Assembly: GCF_000972845.2 (NCBI RefSeq)
Contig: NC_040028.1
Span: forward strand, 12,222,038-12,286,037
Reading direction: 5' to 3'
From: Larimichthys crocea
Taxonomy: Eukaryota; Chordata; Actinopteri; Sciaenidae
Length of the DNA: 64,000 nucleotides
Shown: positions 33,285 to 45,290 of the stretch, piece after piece
Numbering within the stretch: position 1 is the first letter of the stretch
Layout: every line of letters starts with the position of its first letter
Notes under the pieces: generated by a model
What the model saw: the letters and a program-made list of their open reading frames with translations, nothing else
Database searches by the model: none
What the model was told of the DNA's origin: nothing
Position numbers and translations under genes: made by a program

Positions 33285-33830
33285 GCTGATAATTAGTGAA
33301 TAACACTGATTATCTTGTTATGATGCACCTGTCAGTTGGTGGGCTGTATTGGACATATATTTACATTTAGTCATTTAGCAGACGCCTTTATCCAAAGTGA
33401 CTTACATAAGGGAACAATCAAGGTATAGTGCAATAAGAAAGTGTTAGTGCAGCGCTGTGACAATTCTTAAAGGGGTAGATTTACCATGTCCAGTTGTGTT
33501 CAGGATCATATTAAGGGGTTTCACTGTCCAGGCTGGGAGGCCCGTCAGGAGGCATTATACAGTATTTTAGTTTTGAGATGACCACAGCTTGTGTCAGGAG
33601 TTGGGTAGCAAGTGAACATTTTGTTTCATAAAAATGGACAAACATGTGGATTGTAGTGGCTTTGCTTCTTATGGGGTGTTCCCGGTCTACAGTGGTCAAT
33701 GCTTATGAAATGTGGTTTAAGGAAAGAAAAAGTGATGAACTGGCGACAGGGTCATTGATGCATGTGGAAAGCAAAGGTTGGACTTTTGGAGCCACGTCTG
33801 TCAGCCTTCTTTCAGACTGTTAGACGGTTC
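33285..33830 (+). mobile_element. Tc1-like transposon relic, copy 2, with a SINE inside
   Basis: Terminal part at 33285-33358 ('gtgaataacactgattatct', 'acctgtcagttggtgggc') equals that of copies 1 and 3. After the inserted SINE, the transposase 5' region resumes at about 33596 ('gggtagcaagtgaacatttt', 'ggggtgttcccggtctacag', 'actggcgacagggtca'). Frameshifts and stops throughout; only the DNA-binding half is represented. Confidence 0.8.
33359..33470 (-). mobile_element. SINE 3' part nested in Tc1 copy 2
   Basis: 'tttacatttagtcatttagc', 'agacgcctttatccaaagtg', 'gggaacaatcaaggtatagt'. Same element end as at 27140-27265. It lies between the Tc1 terminal repeat and the Tc1 coding region, so it is probably the younger insertion. 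The sequence from 33471 to about 33595 is unassigned and may be the rest of the SINE. Confidence 0.68.
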
Positions 33831-34196
33831 CACAAGTGGTCATGTCAAGTAATGTACTTGCATGTCAACATATAGACAATAAAAAACACATGTAGATAGA
33901 AAACATATTCCCAGTGGAGGTTTCACTTTATAACTAGTGTATAACTGAAGCCTTCACCTGAACATGGCAGTTTGCATTGATAAACAGCATGTGTTTATAG
34001 AGGAATCAGCCAGTGTTGGCTTATCTTTCATGAAGTGTCTGAATCTAGTTCTGCTCTCGCTTCCCACCATTCTCTAATCAATACTTATTTCCTGTCTGGC
34101 TGGAAGAGTGAGTTGTAAAAACTAACAATCTGGCTGTAGATGGGTTTAATTTTACAGAGCCAGTCATTCTGTGTCTCGTCCTTCTTTTCACCCTGT

Positions 34197-34510
34197 GTTT
34201 CTTGATAGCTTATTTAGGGTACTTGTGCTGGGTTCGATTCCCAACTCCTTCAGTCTAGCGCAAGTGTCTTTGAGCAAGACACTGAACCCCAAATTGCAAC
34301 CAAGTCTGTAACTTTGCTGTGTGAATGTGCGTGTATTAATGAGCTTAGATTCAACGTGAGTACTTTGGATAGGAAGCACTGTATCGCTCCTCATTAGCAA
34401 ATGGCACTTTGCATGGCAGCCTACATCACTGTGTCAGTGCGTGCTAATGGGTGAATGTGATAAGTGTTGTAAAAGTGCTTTGAGTGGTCGGTAGACCAGA
34501 AGTCCATTTA
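34197..34510 (+). mobile_element. tRNA-derived SINE
   Basis: The B-box-like 'gggttcgattccc' (34229) is followed by 'gagcaagacactgaacccca', 'aagcactgtatcgctcc' and the 3' block 'gtgctttgagtggtcggtag' to 'agtccattta'. The A-box end is degraded. Confidence 0.7.
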
Positions 34511-34964
34511 GAAAAACTATTTCCTATTGATGAACATTTACGCCTGAAAGACCGTTAATAGATTTGACCATGTCCAATACGTGAACTGCTGATTATCCTC
34601 TTGTTTGCTGGCGCAACTGCATATTGCATCTAACCCGGGTAAAGTTGATTCATATTTCCTGAAAATCAGGACTGCATTCGACAAATAGTTTTGGGGACTT
34701 GCAGAAACTTGTCAGTGTAGTCTAGTCTAGTAGTCTCGTCATCATTATGGAGTCATGTTTTTCCAGTTTTCTCACAATTGTGAAAAAAATATTGAAAATA
34801 TAACATAGATAATAGATTAATAAGGTCAAAATGATAAAAAACTTTTATCTGACAAACATAGTTGATGGCTGCTGTATGTGGCCTTTGCTTAGTAGAACTG
34901 AACTGTATTAGCACTTTTTAAGCATGTTGCGCTTTCAGCCAAAAGTAGAAAACTCCTAATTTTT

Positions 34965-35012
<48 letters not shown>

Positions 35013-35701
35013 ACCAGTGTCGCGTTCATGATTTATTCCCTTGAAGCTGTGGAAATCCTCAGGAGAGAAACATAAATAACTTACAGCTCTCTTGATCTGT
35101 GTTGCATTTAATTACATCAGTGTTGTTATTTTTCCATTTTCATTAAAATAGCCCGAAGAAATCCAACTGAGCCAACCTGGCTTTGGTGAAGTGCTATTTT
35201 TATCTGCACCATACAATCTATATGGCTCAGGATAGCTCCTGTGTTTCTGTACAAAAAGTTGTTCCCTAACTTTACAGTCTTGTGTTGAAAGACAGTGGCT
35301 GGAAACACTTTCTCTTGCAGAGGAATTCGAGTTTTGAGGCAACTGAGGAAGAATCAGAATCACTTGACCAGGTTGTGTGCGCATACAAGGAATTTGATTC
35401 TAGTTTTGTGCTGCTCTCGATGTACATGAACAGATATAATAAAAAATAAACATGTAAACAACATTAAGTAAAGTCTGAGAGGAAACAGGAAGAAGTGTAC
35501 TCTCTGTTTAAGCCCAGAGGAGCACAGAAAGTTTTTCTTTACTCAACTTTTTTGAAAGTTCGTGGTTGTTTTTGCTTTCTGTGGAAGTGAAGCTGAAATT
35601 GTGTTCTGCAGTATTTTGATAGGATACATAGACACTACACTGAGTCTGTGATGGGTCTTCTGCTTGTTCTCTCAGTTGTTGATCCATCCATACAGTACAT
35701 A
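34511..35701. other. Stretch with a CT microsatellite only
   Basis: Apart from the (CT)n tract, no gene or element recognised; minus-strand frames of 60-90 codons have no domain. Confidence 0.3.
34966..35007 (+). repeat. (CT)n microsatellite
   Basis: Twenty-one uninterrupted CT units, long enough to be highly polymorphic. Confidence 0.97.
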
Positions 35702-35995
35702 TGGGGGGAGCTGTGGCTCGGAGGTCGTCCACCAATCAGAAGATCAGCGTTTCGATCCCTGGTTCAATCCCCCCCAGTTTGCATGTCTTGGGCAAGATAC
35801 TGAACCCCAAATTGCTCCCGAAGCTGCGTCATTGTAGCTCCCAAAACTGATGAGCAGTTGGCACCTTGCATGGCAGCCAGTGCCATCAGTGTATGAATGT
35901 GTGTGAATGGGGTTAATGAGATATGTAGTGTAGAGCTAGAAGTGTAGAAGACTAGAAAGGCGCTATATAAGTATGGTCCATTTACCATTTACATA
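35702..35995 (+). mobile_element. tRNA-derived SINE, near full length
   Basis: A-box 'gtggctcggaggtcg' at 35712, B-box 'ggttcaatccc' at 35760, then 'gcaagatactgaaccccaaa', 'ggcaccttgcatggcagcca' and the end 'aaggcgctatataagtatgg' with 'tccatttacc'. The best preserved member of four same-strand copies in 31.8-36.7 kb. RNA polymerase III promoter boxes are still recognisable. Confidence 0.8.
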
Positions 35996-36399
35996 TCCAT
36001 TCCCTTTACTGACTTTTCAGATTCCTCCCATTCATTTCTTTGTAATAGATTACTTTGTAACATAGTTTACCTGTGTGTGTCCCCATTTTGGTTGCAGTCT
36101 AGAGCCTGGCAACAACGTCACCCATTGGTTTGTGGACAACCGTTGTGCATTATGATTGTTGCCACCTTGAAACTAGCTTGGTTTTGGCCTGACTGATTAA
36201 AAACATAGTCATATTACACTAAAACAATGCACTGTTTCAATAAGCAATGCAAAGAATCTTGATTCATGTTTGATCAACATTGCCTCATTTGACATTTTGA
36301 TCTGAGTTGATTGTTGGACAGACTTACCGAGAATGACCTATCAATCAAAACCTAGTTCATCGTCTAATTTACTCGAAATGGGAGCATAATTACAGTTTC

Positions 36400-36672
36400 T
36401 GTGACTCAGTCGTCACTAATCAGATGACTGGTGGTTCAATCCCCGGCTCCTCCTGTCTGCATGTCGAAGCAAGATACTGAACTCCAAAACTCTCCTGATG
36501 CTGCACCATCGGTGTGTGAATGGTTAGCTCCCAAAAACTGCTGAAGAGTTGGCACCTTGCAGGACAGCCAATAGATATCTAATTCATCAATATATGAATA
36601 AGATATGTAGTGTAAAAACACCTTGAGTGGTCGGAAGACTAGAAATGCGCTATATAAAAACAGTCAATTTTC
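36400..36672 (+). mobile_element. tRNA-derived SINE
   Basis: 'tggttcaatccccggctcct' (B-box), 'catcggtgtgtgaatgg', 'gttggcaccttgcaggacag' and 'gagtggtcggaagactagaa' with 'tgcgctatataaa'. Same family and strand as 35702-35995. Confidence 0.78.
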
Positions 36673-38414
36673 CATAATTTATTAAATGAACATCATGTTG
36701 TGTGGAAGAAGACTTGAAACTAGAGACTGAGACTGTAAAATCATGGGGAAAGTGTTTGAACTGGGACTTTCAAAGCTCAATATAATCAGACTTTTCTATT
36801 GCAGCCAATGACGCTGCCCTCTGATGATTCACTTTAAGGACCCACTTTAAAGCTTTGTCCACTAATTATACTGTCAGTGGTTATAACTACATGCCTCGTT
36901 TGAAAGGTAACCATTAAACCAAGCTTTAAGCCCTGAAAACCCCTTTGAAGACAGGAGGGTCAGACAACATGTCTTCACTTTTCAAAGTTGTCAAATGTCC
37001 TCAAATTCCATGCATGCACTCACTTTCAAAAAATATATTCACTGTTCTAGAACGTCATTGCTTTCCAAAGATGTCCTCTCTCTGACTCACTGTACTGTAT
37101 CCACATCGATTAACATATTAATGCTCCCACTTCAAGTGTTCAGATTCTCAAAGGTCATACCCAACATAAAATGCCAAAACAGGACAATTGGAACATGTCC
37201 TACAGTTTGTCCAAACATTACTACCTAGACGGTGGTTCTAGGGTTGAAATTTATCTTATTTTTAAAAACACCTACCAACCAGCAACATTATTTATAACTT
37301 TTAAACAACTCAACACCCAACCACAATATTAATGATACATAATCCCATTTAATCACCAAAAAAAATTACAACTCCAATGATAAAGTTTTCTGACAACCGA
37401 GAGGCACTTTTTAATCAGAAGTCCTGTCATGTGGCCTAAATAAATCAGATGTACTCACCGTATACGGTTAATGTGTGAGATGATGTGTCTTTTCTTGGTT
37501 TCCAGGCAGCACACTCAGCAGTAAGACCTGTGTCATTCGTCTTAGATGTAACATTCTTTTTCAGTGGAGAAGCTGCCACTCAGTTCATGTCCTGAGATTC
37601 ACGCAATGCATCACTCAGTCTGTTGCAGTTTCTTCAGATCTTTTAATTTCACAGTTTAGTCAGATGAAAAATCGAATTACGTCACTGCGTCGGTGTAAAA
37701 CAGGTGTGTAGACCGCTGACAGCCTGAACATGATTTTGCAAAAGCTAGATTATTTCTGATTATTTTCAGACAGTTTGGTCATTTTAAGTCATGGAGATCT
37801 AAAAAAGGTTCAGCGTGGCAACTTTTTGGTGATAGTCCATTACGTACGTTAACTTATTCATGACAACAGATCTGACTGAGCTGGGCGGTAGTTGACAGAG
37901 AGGCCATGTGGATTTATTTAAAATACTCTTTGGCTGAGGCCGACCTCCATCAAAGAACTTCTCACAACTCTGAAAGCTGAAAAAAATAAAAAAGACATTC
38001 ACTGCAGGGAAACTGCAGCGTAGCTTTCTGACTTCTTTTAGCAGCAACACTTTATGATAACCATCATTAATAAAAAGTAAACTGATTGTTAATTATTTTT
38101 TACTAATGCAATTCATGTTCAGTTATTGCTAGTTTATAAAGTAGAAGTTACAGCAAAGCTAAAAAGAGACAAGCATTCTGCAACAGTTTATTGTTGCACA
38201 CAATAACATTCTAAAACACTAATAATTACCAAATGATTTGTAAAACATTTATAAAGATTAAGTAAGAGATGGAGCAGATATTTGTAACATTTATTGTGTA
38301 CGATTTAGGAGTATTTTTTGGCAGGAATAGGAACACAATATTCTTTACTAGGTTTCTATTAGTGTATAATAACCTCAGTATAAGAATTGTGTTTTCATTG
38401 TCTTAAAATGAGCA
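36673..38414. other. Unassigned stretch
   Basis: No gene or recognised repeat. Confidence 0.3.
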
Positions 38415-38520
38415 CTCTATATATACAGACGTTGGGTTGGGAGAGTCCGCCATGTTGAACGGTAGCCCTGAAAAGACAATCCAAACACTGACTGATATGG
38501 CCTTTTGCTGAGTTTTTTCT
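38415..38520 (+). repeat. Dispersed repeat family B, 5' part
   Basis: 'gagtccgccatgttgaac', then 'caatccaaacactg' and 'atggccttttgctgag', comparable with 16035-16140. Confidence 0.5.
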
Positions 38521-40329
38521 ACATGCTTGGAATATGACTAATAACTAATAACTGACATTATTTTGACGCCAGTCATGATCTGTTTGTTAACCTAACTACG
38601 TGGTTTTGTTGCCTAAACTTAACCAAACTGTGACCATTTCACAACATGGACCATGTATTAGAAAGTTTTTGATCATTAGTAATCAATAATAAAAAGATAA
38701 TCATCATCTATTCAGAGAATCTGTGTTGCTAATGACGCATGGACCAAACTGTGATTTTAGAATGACAAAATCTAAATAAGGTGGGCTCACAGCGTTTTTT
38801 GTTATTCCAAGTACAATTTATGGAAAATTGTTCACATACATACATTATTTGATATGTTTTTTTTTCCTTTTGGTTTAATTTTGTGTTTAATACAAACTGT
38901 CTTGGAATCCTATGTTGGATGTGTAAAAACTGTGTGTGTGTAAAAACTGACTACCTCTATTTCCCTTTGTGTCTTTATATTATCTTAATGTACTAGTTGT
39001 TGTTTGATTTTTATATTTATGCTGTTAAGTTAAACTTATTTCTGTTTTGTTAGTTAACAGACTGTACTATTAAATTCAGTGTCTGCTTTTAACCATCCCC
39101 CCAGTGGAATTGTGTAATGTTTCTGACGTTTAATGAGAACTCAAATGTGTGAAATGAAATGTGAAATCAATCAATAAACAGCTTTATCTTAAAAAAAACA
39201 GAAAGAAATTGACAATCACGAGAAAACACAGCTTCCTCTTTAATTTCATACCAAATCTGTGACATTTTTAATTAAAGTTTGATTCAACACTTGATTCAAA
39301 AACGGAACAGAAAGAAAAAAAAGGCAGCACTAGTGTAAAACTAAATCCAGTTTATTTGTGGAAAAGTCACCGTGACCTGGTCAGTCCTCCCTGCTGACTC
39401 CTTCCCCAGAAAACAGCCTCTGTCTGGGCAGTGAGAGCTGGTTAAGTCCCTCTGTGTAAGGATGTTGATTATGTGATGTGAGCAAAAACACTTGAACTCA
39501 CAATGTCTTAATCTCTTTCCACTATGCACAGTGTGGCGGAGACAGTTTTCAATTCACAGAAAATAAATCATAGATATCAACGTAATAATGTATATTTCTA
39601 GTTCTGTTCACTGTTAACAGCGTAAACTATCTACAATAGAAAGCTCAGGACTTTTCCAATGTTCTTAATACACTGGGAATGATTCAAATGCTGAGTGCTG
39701 TGGGGTCTGTTGAGTTAATGAAATGTATAATTCATAGAAACTCGTTTTAAACACATGATGCGCCGATTAACTCCTCCTTAATGCCACAATGTTCACATCC
39801 TGATAAATAAAACCCTGATTAGAGCAAGGTCACATTCTGACTGTGAAGCCGCCCAAATGGGCCTCTGGAGAGAATACTGCAATGAGGCCAGGAAGCAGTG
39901 AGGCTGCTCGCCGCTCACTCTGTCTGTGATTGTATTTTAAAAAAGGGCACACTCAGAAAATGAAGTTCGGCCTCAGAGAGCAGCCGCCGCCATCAGAGCA
40001 GCCTCGCCTCATCCCCCGGGCTACAAATTGCACAGGTCCTCTCTGATGAAAGCTACTTTAGACCAGTGCACATTTATGACAAACTCAAAGGGCACTTTAA
40101 CCCCAGGTTGCATTAATGCAGCAGGACTCCTGTATGGAGTGAAAGCTGCCATGGGTGTCTGTAAAAATGCAATGGCGTAAACAGAAAAGCAAAATTTGGA
40201 AATGTCAAATGTGAGACAAAAAAAAAGAGAAGAAAATACAAGAGGTCAGACTGGTCGTTACTGGCTGGACCACAAAATAATTTAGAGTTAGCTGTAGGAG
40301 GCATCTGAAGTGCCATAAAAGCAGCTCAG
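38521..40329. other. Gene-free stretch with candidate regulatory block
   Basis: 39120-39200 ends in 'caataaacagctttatc' plus A8, like the 3' end of a retrocopy or LINE. 39830-40120 is higher in GC, includes 'cagccgccgccatcagagca', and has no repeat match. It could be a conserved non-coding element but shows no frame. Confidence 0.3.
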
Positions 40330-40515
40330 CCCAGCATGGGCTGGGGTGTAAGGTTTAAACACATCATGGATGAAGGATGAACCATTCGCAGCACGGTAGG
40401 TACAGTCAGTTATGTTGTGTGACTTAATAAAAATGAAGATTCATTTTAGGGCACATTGAAAACATAGGGATTCCAAGATCAGTTGGCCAATATTCAGTAA
40501 AAATCTATACTATAT
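40330..40515 (-). repeat. Unit shared with 26565-26770 (inverted)
   Basis: The plus strand reads 'aaggatgaaccattcgcagc', 'acggtaggtacag' and 'tccaagatcagttggccaat', the reverse of 26770-26565 in order. Directly joined to family A copy 6, as its partner is to copy 4. Confidence 0.8.
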
Positions 40516-40828
40516 AAAACATGGACATAGTCTCCGTGACGTCACCCACGTTTCTCAAGAGCTGTTGTGAAACTCAGAGTGTGGTGGCTTAGGCCATTGC
40601 TATCTTGGCAGACCAGCAATTCTGCATAACTTTGAACAGGTGAGTTGTATATAAATTCACCCTCAGTACAGTTGTCATGAACGGGGAAATTAGCTACAGA
40701 GACCAAAACTGTTTTTTGTACCAGGCTGTAAACATGTTTATTTCTGCTGTGAAGTTTTTAACATGGGGACCTATGGAGACTGACTCACTTCTGTAGTCAG
40801 CCTCAAGTGGACGTTTGACGAAGGGTTT
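40490..40828 (-). repeat. Family A repeat, copy 6
   Basis: From 'catggacatagtctccgtga' to 'cctcaagtggacgtttgac', with the middle part (the 'gattgacaggtagg' block) deleted. Abuts a plus-strand A fragment head to head. Confidence 0.8.
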
Positions 40829-40885
40829 TATAGAACTCACCTGTTCAAATGATATTAAGGCTTACATTTATGCAGAATTAAGAAC
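40829..40885 (+). repeat. Family A fragment, copy 7
   Basis: 'tatagaactcacctgttcaa' then 'atgatattaaggctta' and 'tgcagaatta'. Confidence 0.65.
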
Positions 40886-41944
40886 TTTGATTGCCCGTCT
40901 CAGCTTGAACCATGCTCCACCCCCATTTTTTACTCATCTTATCCATATTGTCATTATTTTGTCAAATATGAAACACTATTTTAGTAAAGTTCAGGCTTAA
41001 AGTGCCATGGACGACATAGCTTCTGACGGATCCCTCTCCATGACAACAGAGCACACTCCACCTGCTGATGGAGCTCTAGAAAAAGATAGTGAGTGGACCT
41101 TAAATTGAATTCTCAGAGGTGGTGTCAAAGACTGCAGCTGAACATATACAGAAACGTTTCACATAAATACCCCCACAAAGGAGGAATCCAGCTGAGGGGA
41201 GGCTCCACTGTCCCTCATTTCAAATCCCATTTTTTAAAACACACTCACCATTTTAAAGTGTGTAAAGTGTCTCTCAAGCTCTTTTGCAATAATGAGGATT
41301 TACTGTGTGGAGATGAGCTACACAAAGCTATAATGTGACCATTAAGTGGCTGCCGGCTGTATAATGATTCTCATGGAGATGGGGCTGGTTTGTTAGTGAA
41401 ATGAGCCCGAGGTCTTGCTCGACTCATTGCTCGTCTCACCACCTCCAGCTCACATTTGTGAAAATGTTTAATTTACTGCCGTAATGTGCTCAGCAGTGTC
41501 ACCAAATGTTAAATTTATACACCGAGAGCTATGCAGACGTTCATTGTGATAAAGAGCAGGTCAAAGCACTGCTTTCTGGAATAGGTTAGTCCAGGTACGA
41601 GCTGCATTGTGTGATTTCATTTTTTCATATTACAAATATATATCAATGACATACTGCTAATATAAGACACGCACACGCATGCATAACATGGCTAACATAC
41701 ATGCTCACAGCTCACCAACACTATTAGAACTCCTAATGCTTCTTAACAAACAAAGTTCTGTCTTTTTGTTTTTTCTGCACCTGACAGAACAAATAAAGAG
41801 AATCTTCATTTTCCAGTTCAGCAGTGCTCAACATCGCAATTAATATTTTCACAATGTGTGGAAAAAAAACAGCTGAATATGAATTTCATTAATATATTTA
41901 TTGAATTGACACATCACATTGGGCATGTGAGACCATATCTAAAG
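40886..41944. other. Unassigned stretch
   Basis: No gene; an 81-codon frame at 41096-41338 has no domain. Confidence 0.3.
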
Positions 41945-42115
41945 CAAGTATAGCGGCATTCATTGAATGTGAATTGTAATACATTCATAATGCTTTATGT
42001 CTGCACTCATAACACACAGAATGCTCACTCATACTCATATCAACTCTCATCAAACATTAGAGATGTGAGTTATAATGAGTTTTAACTTCAAGTGTCTTAT
42101 GGACGGCGTAATCAT
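41945..42115 (+). repeat. Dispersed repeat family D, copy 3
   Basis: 'gcggcattcattgaatgtg', 'cattcataatgctttatg', 'gagttataatgagttttaac' and 'caagtgtcttatggac' parallel 49918-50025. Confidence 0.55.
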
Positions 42116-42719
42116 CAGCGTCATTAAACAGGAGGATGACCATCGCTTTAATTAATCATGTGACTCGTGATAATATGTTTTTGTTAATAATGTCACTTTG
42201 TCAGAGTATGATGTTGTTTCTATGGATAACCAAATTGGCATAATTTATGTACCTTGATTTCAGCGGCCATAGCTGCAACACATTTCAGCTGGAATCCTGC
42301 CATCAGAGCTGATTATGGCTGTCATAGATGATGCTTGTGATTCCACCAGACATGATGCAGAGTTTGTCAGAAGCACCTCAGTTGTCTGTCCTTTCTGGGC
42401 TTTTGTGAAAAGGTTTTTGAAAAATGATATATCTGAAATATCACTTTTTTTTAGCATTTTAGCACAGCCCATTGTTTTCTCTGTTAACCTTCAGGACAGT
42501 GAATCTGCAGAGGCTGAGTTGGAGATTGCACAGACAACGATGGACATCATGTCATTTGGGTGGAGAGTGCTGGTCCTGGAGACAGGTCTGCCTATGGACC
42601 TCAAGAGCACATGAAAGTTTGCAAGCATTATTACATAGTTCAAATGTGAAACATGGTGGTCTTTTTATGTTTCTAGTTAGATATTGTTGGTTTGGAGTGG
42701 ATGCATTTGAAACATTTTA
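42116..42719. other. Unassigned stretch
   Basis: A 99-codon plus-strand frame (42315-42614) and overlapping frames in other registers, none with a domain. Confidence 0.3.
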
Positions 42720-42840
42720 TTTTTATAGAACTCATTTGTTCAAATTATATTAAAACTTAAAATTATGCAGAGTATGGTCCCTTTGATTGACATGTGGGTG
42801 CCATTACAGATGGCTTGTTTGAGCACCCACACATCATCTT
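42720..42840 (+). repeat. Family A fragment, copy 8
   Basis: 'tatagaactcatttgttcaa', 'attatattaaaacttaaaat' and 'cagatggcttgtttgagcac'. Central third of the family only. Confidence 0.72.
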
Positions 42841-43899
42841 TAATGCATGAGAACATATGACACACACCAACAATAAAACTTGAAAAAGTGTTACAGACAT
42901 TTCCATCTTTTATTTTTCATTTGGAACCACAGTCCTGTCTTCCCTCTGTGGTGCATGTCAGTGTTCATTTGGGTCTGACATTAGAAGTCAAATAACCAGC
43001 GCTAATGTTTCTCTCAGGATGAACTAAATCCCCACATGTGGTGCAGATGTTTGTCCACAGCTGTGTGACACCCCACTGTCAGTGATTTCTTCACCACAAC
43101 AACCACAGCTGCCTCTCAGCCATGAAACACAAGTATGAGAGTAAACAGCAGCCGAAGCCTGCAGGCTCTGTAGGGTACGCTGAAGAACCACTTCACTGGT
43201 GGATAAATGAACAGGTTTGGACCGGAGGGCAGAGAGGAGAGGTGCGTCAACATAGAATAACAATGAATGTGTTGTTTTCAGTGCATTTGTAAAGTAAATA
43301 TTAGAGCAGGTACACAGAACACTAGATACCTAGTAACCACAAGCAGTGATGCATCGTCATGCCTTTCCACCAGTGTCTATCTGACACTCTTTATTTGAAG
43401 TCTGCATGCTAAACGTGATGTTCAGTGTTTTTTGTCTTGAGTGACATGGAGAACACACTCTTTTTTTTATCCTATTTTATGAGCTTCAATGTCATTGTGT
43501 GTCTGTTTTCTACCTACCCAGGAACAGCAGAGAAACATAAAAAAATACAGACTCCAGAGGCTACAGTACAATTTTCATCTGTGTTGTCATTGTTATATGT
43601 ATTATGAGTGATCATTGTTAGACTCAAAATGCATAATTCATCATGATATTCTCCCGAATGGGAGAGGTTATTTTAAAATACTGACTTCAGTGTTTTTAAA
43701 ATTCTGGCTACGGCCATGAAAGTGACTATTAAAAGAAAACAAATCTGTTTAATGCATATTTAACATCCAAACCCACCTGAAACTCCCCAGCTTCACACAT
43801 TGTCGTCCATTTTCAAACAGATAAAAATTAATAAATAATGTAAAATCTACATCAATACCTGTGTGGATGGTGGACAGGCTAAAGGAGATGATGAGTGAC
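42841..43899. other. Unassigned stretch
   Basis: No feature I can support. Confidence 0.3.
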
Positions 43900-45095
43900 A
43901 TCAGCGTGGAAATGAAGATTTTAGGCCATGGGTGATCGAGATCCAGATTATGTCAAATTCAGTGTATTTTTTCTAATTGAGGCTAATCATTTTTCCATTC
44001 ATATGTGTTCGATTAGTGAAATTTTCCAATGTGTGATTTTGATTGTGTTACAGTTATGGATATGGGGAGCATTCTGCTTGATGTGCTGTTTAATTTTATG
44101 TTGAATGTGTCTCCTAGTAAGTGCTTTGGAGGATATAGCAGGATGTAGCAGCCAAAAATAAGGAGTGGATGTCAGTGGTGTCCTTGTTTAATTGCTGTGC
44201 AGTCCCATGTGGCCTGCGTAGAGCTGTCTGGTGGTGTTTTGTTTGCAGGGCAGACAAATTTCAAAGTCTAGAAAAGCCATTTTACACGTCCTATTCTATG
44301 TAAAGTTAAACGTTTTTGCAAATATGGGTCCAAAAGTCAGTACTGGGGATGATTTGTAGATCCTTTTGATGTGGAAATGATCTTGTAGATTTTTCAGGTT
44401 TGATGTTTGTAGGGATAGATCTAAGTTTGATGATTTAATTTTAAGATCTTGAATTTGACCTGTTTAGATCAATCTAGACCACGTTGGGGAATAAGTGTTG
44501 TTATGGAAGATGTGTTGAAGGTGAATGATACCTTTAATGAACCATGATGTGATGTGTTATTAGTTCATTCAGAATTCAGTATTGTTCCAGATGAGAGTTT
44601 GTGTCTGAGTTGTAGCTCTGGTAGGATGGTGAATTATGGAGCAGTTAATGAATAGTAAGTCTGAAATATACTGTTTGGTTTGTCCAGGAGTTGTCAGATT
44701 CATTCATTGATCTACTTGTGAATATAGTTGGTGGGCAATGGGCAAAAAGTTTTCTGCTTGCACAAACTTCCAAACTTCCTTGGGTTTTTGTTTCTAGCTG
44801 TCTGTTTTCCCAGTAAAACTTTGAGATGATTGAGTCTAGGTATTTGAACCAAGAGGGTGGGTGGTTAGATGGGGATCGTTCAAAATAGGCATTTTACCAG
44901 CGGTAGTATGGTCAATTTGATTGCAGCAATTCTGCCTTTAAGGGATATGGGTAGACTCATTCATCAATGGAGGTTGTCCTCGACAGTTTGGAGGAATGGT
45001 TTGAAGTTGAGATTGACTAACTCTGACAGCCTGGAGAAAACATTGACTTTTAAATATGTGATATAGAGAGAGTGTGGAGAGAGAGAGAGGTGATT
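43900..45095 (-). mobile_element. L1-clade LINE ORF2 C-terminal relic
   Basis: On the minus strand from about 44990: VEDNLH, two stops, MSLPISLKGRIAAIKLTILP, LVKCLF, then after a shift PPSWFKYLDSIISKFYWE and a Lys/Arg-rich stretch. This is the post-RT region of fish L1-type ORF2 ('W..LPISL.GRI..IKMN.LP...YLFQ..PI..P...F..LDS.ISKF.W'). Further down, weaker similarity runs to about 43900. Stops and frameshifts throughout; the endonuclease and RT core are not present. The lower limit is approximate. Confidence 0.75.
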
Positions 45096-45290
45096 TTTGG
45101 ACTACCACATCCTTGCTATTACGGTTGAGTGGGAGGATGGTGGATTTGGATTAGTGTAGCCTGAGATTTTAGAGAAATCAATTTCAATACATACAGTCAT
45201 AAAAAGAGGCCTAACTCAGTGATGTAGTGTTTATCAAGACTGTCGTGTAAGTCACGGCCGGTTAGCCCAACAACATGCACCGCATTGCAT
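45096..45290. other. Short spacer
   Basis: Between the L1 relic and the Tc1 relic; a (GA)n-like run near 45066-45090 sits at the L1 edge. Confidence 0.3.

Noticed and set aside
35702..36672. tRNA-like A and B boxes
   Set aside because: They belong to SINE copies: no cloverleaf with acceptor pairing and the SINE body follows each.
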